Shown here piece after piece: positions 24,061-27,563 of a stretch of 27,563 bases of DNA. Within the stretch, counting starts at the first letter, position 1; each line of letters opens with the position of its first letter. The stretch lies in contig DATILL010000115.1 of assembly GCA_035476575.1 (NCBI GenBank), forward strand, positions 1-27,563. Reading direction: 5' to 3'. The translations under genes were made by a program, and so were the position numbers. The DNA comes from DATILL01 sp035476575. Its GTDB lineage: Bacteria; Actinomycetota; Actinomycetes; Mycobacteriales; JACQDL01. The notes below the pieces were generated by a model that had not been told where the DNA came from, did not search any database, and saw only the letters and a program-made list of their open reading frames with translations.

Positions 24061-25199
24061 CGATTGCAGAGGTAAGGATTGGAGACATCCTTCGGCTAGC
24101 CCGTGTGCCGGTTCAGGTCGATCCTCTGGGATGCTACCGCCAGATTGGAGTCCGATCCTTTGGCAAGGGCCTTATTCGCTATCCTGAGGTTTCAGGTACT
24201 GAACTTGGCAGGCTAAGGTATTTCGTCCTTCCGGTGGACGCGCTGATCCTCAGCAACATCAAGGCGTGGGAAGGCGCGATAGCAATCTCCGGTCGGTGCG
24301 ACGGAGATTTCGTCGCCTCCAATCGTTTCCTAGGCTACCTGCCAGTTGACAGGAATTGGGTCGACGTAAGGTACGTCCGCTACTTTTTCCTCAGTGACCG
24401 TGGCCTTCCTCTTATCCAGCAAGCCTCTCCAGGGGCGGCTGATCGAAATCGTACGCTTGGAATTGCGGCCTTCGAAGACATCCGCATTCCGTTGCCGAAC
24501 ATCGCCGAGCAAAGTCGGATAGTAGGGCGCCTGGACGCGACGTATAGCAAGACTGAACAGATCAGGCGTGCAACGCGTCGAAACGCCGAATTGGTGGATG
24601 CGCTCACGTCCAGTCTGGTCAGCGATTCGGCATCGCATGTCCGCCTTGGTGACGCGCTATCCCTCGATATCTCTGTCGTGGGCGTCAAACCTGACAGCGT
24701 GTTCCAGCTCGCGGGTGTGTTCGGCTTTGGGCGAGGGCTTTTTTCTCGTGGGTACCTCTCCGGTGCGGACACGGGTTACGGCAGACTCCATCATCTTCGT
24801 GCCGGACAGGTGGTCATGAGCCGGCTTAAGGCGTTTGAAGGTGCAATTGCTGTGGTGCCCAGAGAGTTTGATGGGTTCGTTCTCTCTCCGGAGTTCCCGA
24901 CCTTCTCCCCGAATCCTGAGCTGGTGCACCCCGGTTACCTTGAAATGTTGTGTAGATGGCAGGGCACCGTACAACTCTTGCGAACCGCATCGAGAGGTAT
25001 GGGCGCTAGGAGGGAGCGTGTGAGCGCGGAGGCGTTCCTCGAGATCGAAGTCCCATTGCCTGATATTGAACGGCAGCGACACCTGGCGGGCATCTATTCG
25101 AGGGGCCATCAAACGGTGCATGCGGATTGGCGACGTCGGGAGCTTCTAGAAGCCCTCGAACGAAGCACGCTTAACCAGGCGTTCGGGGGAGCGAGGTAG
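24057..25199 (+). CDS. hsdS: Type I specificity subunit
   Basis: HsdS recognises a bipartite DNA target through two target recognition domains (TRDs). The 380 residues form two halves. TRD1 spans about 1-150 and ends in EDIRIPLPNIAEQSRIV; TRD2 spans about 195-340 and ends in LEIEVPLPDIERQRHLA; each is followed by a helical spacer. The TRDs resemble each other: IKAWEGAIAI (68-77) corresponds to LKAFEGAIAV (257-266), and both have an FGxGLxxRxxxSG-type segment (35-47 and 224-236). The GTG at 24057 overlaps the hsdM stop. The GC content is the lowest of the window. The last 29 bp overlap the convergent radC gene. Confidence 0.9.
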   Translation: MTIAEVRIGDILRLARVPVQVDPLGCYRQIGVRSFGKGLIRYPEVSGTELGRLRYFVLPVDALILSNIKAWEGAIAISGRCDGDFVASNRFLGYLPVDRNWVDVRYVRYFFLSDRGLPLIQQASPGAADRNRTLGIAAFEDIRIPLPNIAEQSRIVGRLDATYSKTEQIRRATRRNAELVDALTSSLVSDSASHVRLGDALSLDISVVGVKPDSVFQLAGVFGFGRGLFSRGYLSGADTGYGRLHHLRAGQVVMSRLKAFEGAIAVVPREFDGFVLSPEFPTFSPNPELVHPGYLEMLCRWQGTVQLLRTASRGMGARRERVSAEAFLEIEVPLPDIERQRHLAGIYSRGHQTVHADWRRRELLEALERSTLNQAFGGAR

Positions 25200-25854
25200 C
25201 GCTGGCCCAGGCGTTGCCGGCCACGACGATGTGATCCAGGAATCTGAGCCCTACGGTGCGGGCGCCATCCGCGAGCGCGACGGTTGCCTGGCGGTCGGCC
25301 TGGCTTGGCTCGGGATCGCCGGACGGATGGTTGTGCGCTACCGCGAACGCTCTGCCGTCGTGTCGTAGAACCGCGTTGAGCACTTCTCGGACCGGAATCG
25401 GACACCGGTCGATCGCTCCCTCGGCGACAACGACGCGGTGCCGAAGACGGTCACGGGCGTCGCAGACGAGTACCACGAGACGCTCTCGTCGGGCCGTTGC
25501 CAGCAGAGAGCCGGCGACGCTGGCCACATCCGCGGGTCCCCGCAGTATCGGCGCTCCGTCGACGGGTTCGGAGATTCGACTCGCAAGGCGGAACGCCGCC
25601 ACCAGGGCAGCGGCCTTACCGGCGCCCACCCCGGCTCGCCGCGTCAACTCTTCCGGACGTGCCTGGGAAAGCCCGGTCAGACCGCCGTACTCGGCCAGGA
25701 GCGCGGTGGCCATGTCGATCGCGCTCTCGCCCTGTCGCCCCTGTCGCAGCACCAAGGCGAGGAGTTCGGTATCGCTCAGCGCCTCGACACCGGCGGCAAA
25801 GAGCCGCTCTCGGGGGCGTTGCTCACTGGGCAGGTCTGTGATCGTTACCGCCAT
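25171..25854 (-). CDS. radC: RadC-family JAB/JAMM protein
   Basis: The protein has 227 residues, the full RadC (UPF0758) length, with an N-terminal helix-hairpin-helix part (ALSDTELLALVLRQG, RRAGVGAGKAAAL at 73-85) and a C-terminal JAB domain whose metal ligands are His174, His176 and Asp187 in HNHPSGDPEPSQAD. Despite the name, a general DNA-repair role is doubtful; RadC-like proteins are frequent on mobile and defence islands. The start at 25854 is preferred because GGAG lies 6 nt before it; an ATG four codons earlier has no ribosome site. It converges on hsdS and overlaps its 3' end by 29 bp. Confidence 0.92.
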   Translation of the reverse strand: MAVTITDLPSEQRPRERLFAAGVEALSDTELLALVLRQGRQGESAIDMATALLAEYGGLTGLSQARPEELTRRAGVGAGKAAALVAAFRLASRISEPVDGAPILRGPADVASVAGSLLATARRERLVVLVCDARDRLRHRVVVAEGAIDRCPIPVREVLNAVLRHDGRAFAVAHNHPSGDPEPSQADRQATVALADGARTVGLRFLDHIVVAGNAWASATSLPRTPG

Positions 25855-25966
25855 CGATTGCTCCATGCGGAAGACCAGGGCTCCGGCTGTCGGAGGATGC
25901 CGCCGGGCAAGGATGCTGTAGCCCACCGACAATTTTGCGGCCTTCGGGCGGGGGTAGCGTCGGGGG

Positions 25967-26500
25967 ATGCGTGCGTTCACGGTCGCTGCGGTGCAGCTCG
26001 CGCCGGTGCCCGGGCCGCTGTCCGCCGAGTCGGTCACGGCGAACCTCGACAGGTGCGTCGACCACATCGAGCGGTGCATGGCGGCGACCGGCGCCGAGCT
26101 GGTGGTGCTGCCCGAGGCGGCCACCACCGGCTGCACGCCCGGCCGAGGGCTGTGGGACCTGGTCAGCGACGCCTCCGGCCCGGTCACCAGACCATCCAGG
26201 AGACCGCCGGCCGGCTCGGCGTCCACGTCGTCCTCGGCACCTACACGCGCGGCACGGGAGGGACGGCGGCGCGCGGCACCGTCCACAACACCGCCGTGCT
26301 GATCGGCCCGACCGGCGAGATCCTGGGCGCCTACCACAAGACGCACGTCTTCTGCGGCGAGGGCCGGGCCGACGGCGGCTGGGTCACGCCTCTCCGACCG
26401 CAACCTCGCGCTGATCGCCCGGCACGCCGACGACCTCGGCCGGCCGGCCCGCACGCCGTTTCCGCTCGGCCCGCACGCATCAGTACCCGAACCCGGCTGA
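25967..26500 (+). pseudogene. Nitrilase-superfamily (carbon-nitrogen hydrolase) remnant
   Basis: From ATG 25967 the sequence reads as a carbon-nitrogen hydrolase: FTVAAVQLAPVPG, then LVVLPEAATTG with the catalytic Glu at about residue 50. A single-base frameshift near 26188 moves the rest to another frame, which continues QTIQETAGRLGVHVVLGTYTRG and NTAVLIGPTGEILGAYHKTHVF with the catalytic Lys. The frame is lost again after GGWVTP near 26390; a third frame (SDRNLALIARHADDLGRPA ...) runs to the TGA at 26498-26500. The region holding the catalytic Cys and about half the protein are missing, so it is inactive. A TAGCGT box lies 6 nt before the ATG. The original substrate, perhaps an N-carbamoyl or ureido compound given the neighbourhood, cannot be deduced. 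Confidence 0.85.
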
Positions 26501-26567
26501 ACATGTCACCCTGATCCACTGTCTGTGGCGCCCGAGCGAGACGCCAATGGACCCTGGAGCGTGAGAG

Positions 26568-27419
26568 ATGGAACTGACCCACGATTTCTCCGTGCCCCGT
26601 CATGTCGACGAGACCTGGGAGATCCTGACCGACGTGGAAGGCATCGCACCCTGCGTGCCCGGGGCCGAGCTGAAGGAGGTGACAGGCGATGTCTACCGGG
26701 GCGTCATCACCATGAAAGTTGGGCCAACCGCCGCCAGCTTCGTGGGGCAGGCGGCGTTCAGGGAGCTCGACAAGGCCAACCACCGGATGGTGCTGGACGT
26801 GAGCGGGAGGGAGTCCGGCGGGAAGGGGCTGGCCTCGGCGGTGATCACCGTGCGACTCGCCCTCGACGGCGGCCACACCCGGGTCCAGGTCCACACCGAC
26901 CTGACCCTGTTCGGCCCGATCAAGCAGGTCTGGCGGGGGATCATGACTGACCTGAGCAACGAGATGATCGAGCGGTTCACGGACCGCCTGCGGGAGCGGC
27001 TGCGGGTCGAGCATGTCACCGCGCCGATCATCATCCCGGCACCTGCTCCGGCACCCGCTCCCGCACCGGCATCCGCCCCGGCTCCCGCGCCCGTCTCCGT
27101 AGCGGTCGCCGCTGTCCCCCCACCGGCTTGCGTCCTCGTAGAGCCGGCCTCCGCGCCGACCCCGGCCCCAGCACCCGCGCCGACCCCGGCCCCAGCACCG
27201 CCCCCCGCGCCGGTCGTCGCAGCGCCCGCGCCAGTCGCGGCCCCGCCAGCACCCGTTCCCGTACCGCGGGCTACGCCGGCCCACCGGGCTGCTCCCTCCT
27301 CCGGCGTACGCCGGACCGGCAAGAAGGCGTTCGACGAGTCTGAGCTGCTCGACCGCAGGGTGCTGCAGGTCGTGTTGCCCCTGGCGATCGTCCTGGTGCT
27401 GCTCGTCATACTGCTCTGA
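26568..27419 (+). CDS. CoxG-type SRPBCC protein with long Pro/Ala linker and C-terminal anchor
   Basis: This is the second CoxG-like protein of the window, 283 residues. The SRPBCC domain covers about 1-150 (ELTHDFSVPRHVDETWEILTDVEGIAPCVPGAELKEV ... LFGPIKQVWRGIMTDLSNEMIERFTDRLRERL). A Pro/Ala-rich linker of about 90 residues (157-245) consists largely of PAPAPA runs. The last 20 residues (VLQVVLPLAIVLVLLVILL) form one hydrophobic helix reaching the C-terminus, so it is probably tail-anchored with the SRPBCC domain in the cytosol. The ATG at 26568 follows GGAG. It is only distantly similar to the CoxG at 17897. The partner is unknown; a molybdenum hydroxylase downstream of the window is possible. 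Its TGA stop lies inside the first unit of a 13-bp tandem array. Confidence 0.88.
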   Translation: MELTHDFSVPRHVDETWEILTDVEGIAPCVPGAELKEVTGDVYRGVITMKVGPTAASFVGQAAFRELDKANHRMVLDVSGRESGGKGLASAVITVRLALDGGHTRVQVHTDLTLFGPIKQVWRGIMTDLSNEMIERFTDRLRERLRVEHVTAPIIIPAPAPAPAPAPASAPAPAPVSVAVAAVPPPACVLVEPASAPTPAPAPAPTPAPAPPPAPVVAAPAPVAAPPAPVPVPRATPAHRAAPSSGVRRTGKKAFDESELLDRRVLQVVLPLAIVLVLLVILL

Positions 27420-27563
27420 CGACCTGCCCTGACGACCTGCCCTGACGACCTGCCCTGACGACCTGCCCTGACGACCTGCCCTGACGACCTGCCCTGACGA
27501 CCTGCCCTGACGACCTGCCCTGACGACCTGCCCTGACGACCTGCCCTGACGACCTGCCCTGAC
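27416..27563. repeat. 13-bp perfect tandem array, at least 11.4 copies
   Basis: CTGACGACCTGCC repeats without a mismatch from 27416 to the window end (11 full units plus 5 bases), so the true length is unknown. The unit contains TGA, and the first copy supplies the stop codon of the preceding gene. Because 13 is not a multiple of 3, every plus frame stops within 39 bases, while the minus strand is open in all frames (unit translation GRSSGQVVRAGRQ). It probably arose by slippage at the gene end. Confidence 0.95.

Noticed and set aside
27300..27315. 16-bp perfect palindrome TCCGGCGTACGCCGGA
   Set aside because: It lies in coding sequence made of common GC-rich codons, with no second clear copy nearby beyond a partial match at about 17836; likely chance.

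Overview
This window looks like chromosomal DNA from a very GC-rich actinobacterium. The signs are a strong preference for G/C at third codon positions, frequent GTG/TTG starts, ATGA/GTGA stop-start overlaps between operon genes, and leaderless-looking promoters. A Frankia- or Micromonospora-like lineage is plausible, but nothing here fixes the genus. No rRNA, tRNA or phage genes are visible.

Purine and urea catabolism fill about the first 18.6 kb. A truncated IS5-type transposase (126-704, minus) lies just downstream of a minus-strand pair, uraD-uraH, which turns the products of urate oxidation into allantoin. Divergent from it runs ureABCFGD (1940-6517, plus; no ureE), which makes and matures nickel urease, followed by a SixA-like phosphatase. 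On the minus strand, reading right to left, come a DUF2877 gene (allH-like, 12149-13036), a 1027-residue fusion of the FdrA/AllF and DUF1116/AllG proteins (9069-12152), and an NCS1-type nucleobase/allantoin permease with a cysteine-rich tail (7089-8789). In E. coli the three separate Fdr/Ylb genes encode oxamic transcarbamylase, so this block probably splits oxalurate into oxamate and carbamoyl phosphate. Divergent from allH lie a wrecked NCS2 purine/xanthine permease (13157-13939) and a four-gene xanthine-dehydrogenase-type molybdenum hydroxylase operon: FAD, 2Fe-2S, Mo subunit and CoxG (13949-18556).

An accessory defence block follows (18601-25854) with visibly lower GC and less biased codons. 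It holds a type I restriction-modification system, hsdR ... hsdM-hsdS, with an AbiEi/AbiEii toxin-antitoxin pair set between hsdR and hsdM and overlapping hsdM, and a convergent radC overlapping the end of hsdS. After it the metabolic style returns: a frameshifted nitrilase-family pseudogene (25967-26500), a second CoxG-type protein with a long Pro/Ala linker and a C-terminal membrane anchor (26568-27419), and a perfect 13-bp tandem array that runs off the window end.

The most unusual non-coding signal is a pair of repeat arrays (about 1729-1858 and 8931-9062). Each has three 30-bp units built from two AGGTSACCACA cores 19 bp apart on a roughly 50-bp period. Both sit in intergenic regions of the purine/urea block. 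Steps of purine breakdown not seen here are uricase, allantoinase, allantoicase/ureidoglycolate enzymes and carbamate kinase; they must lie outside the window or be absent.
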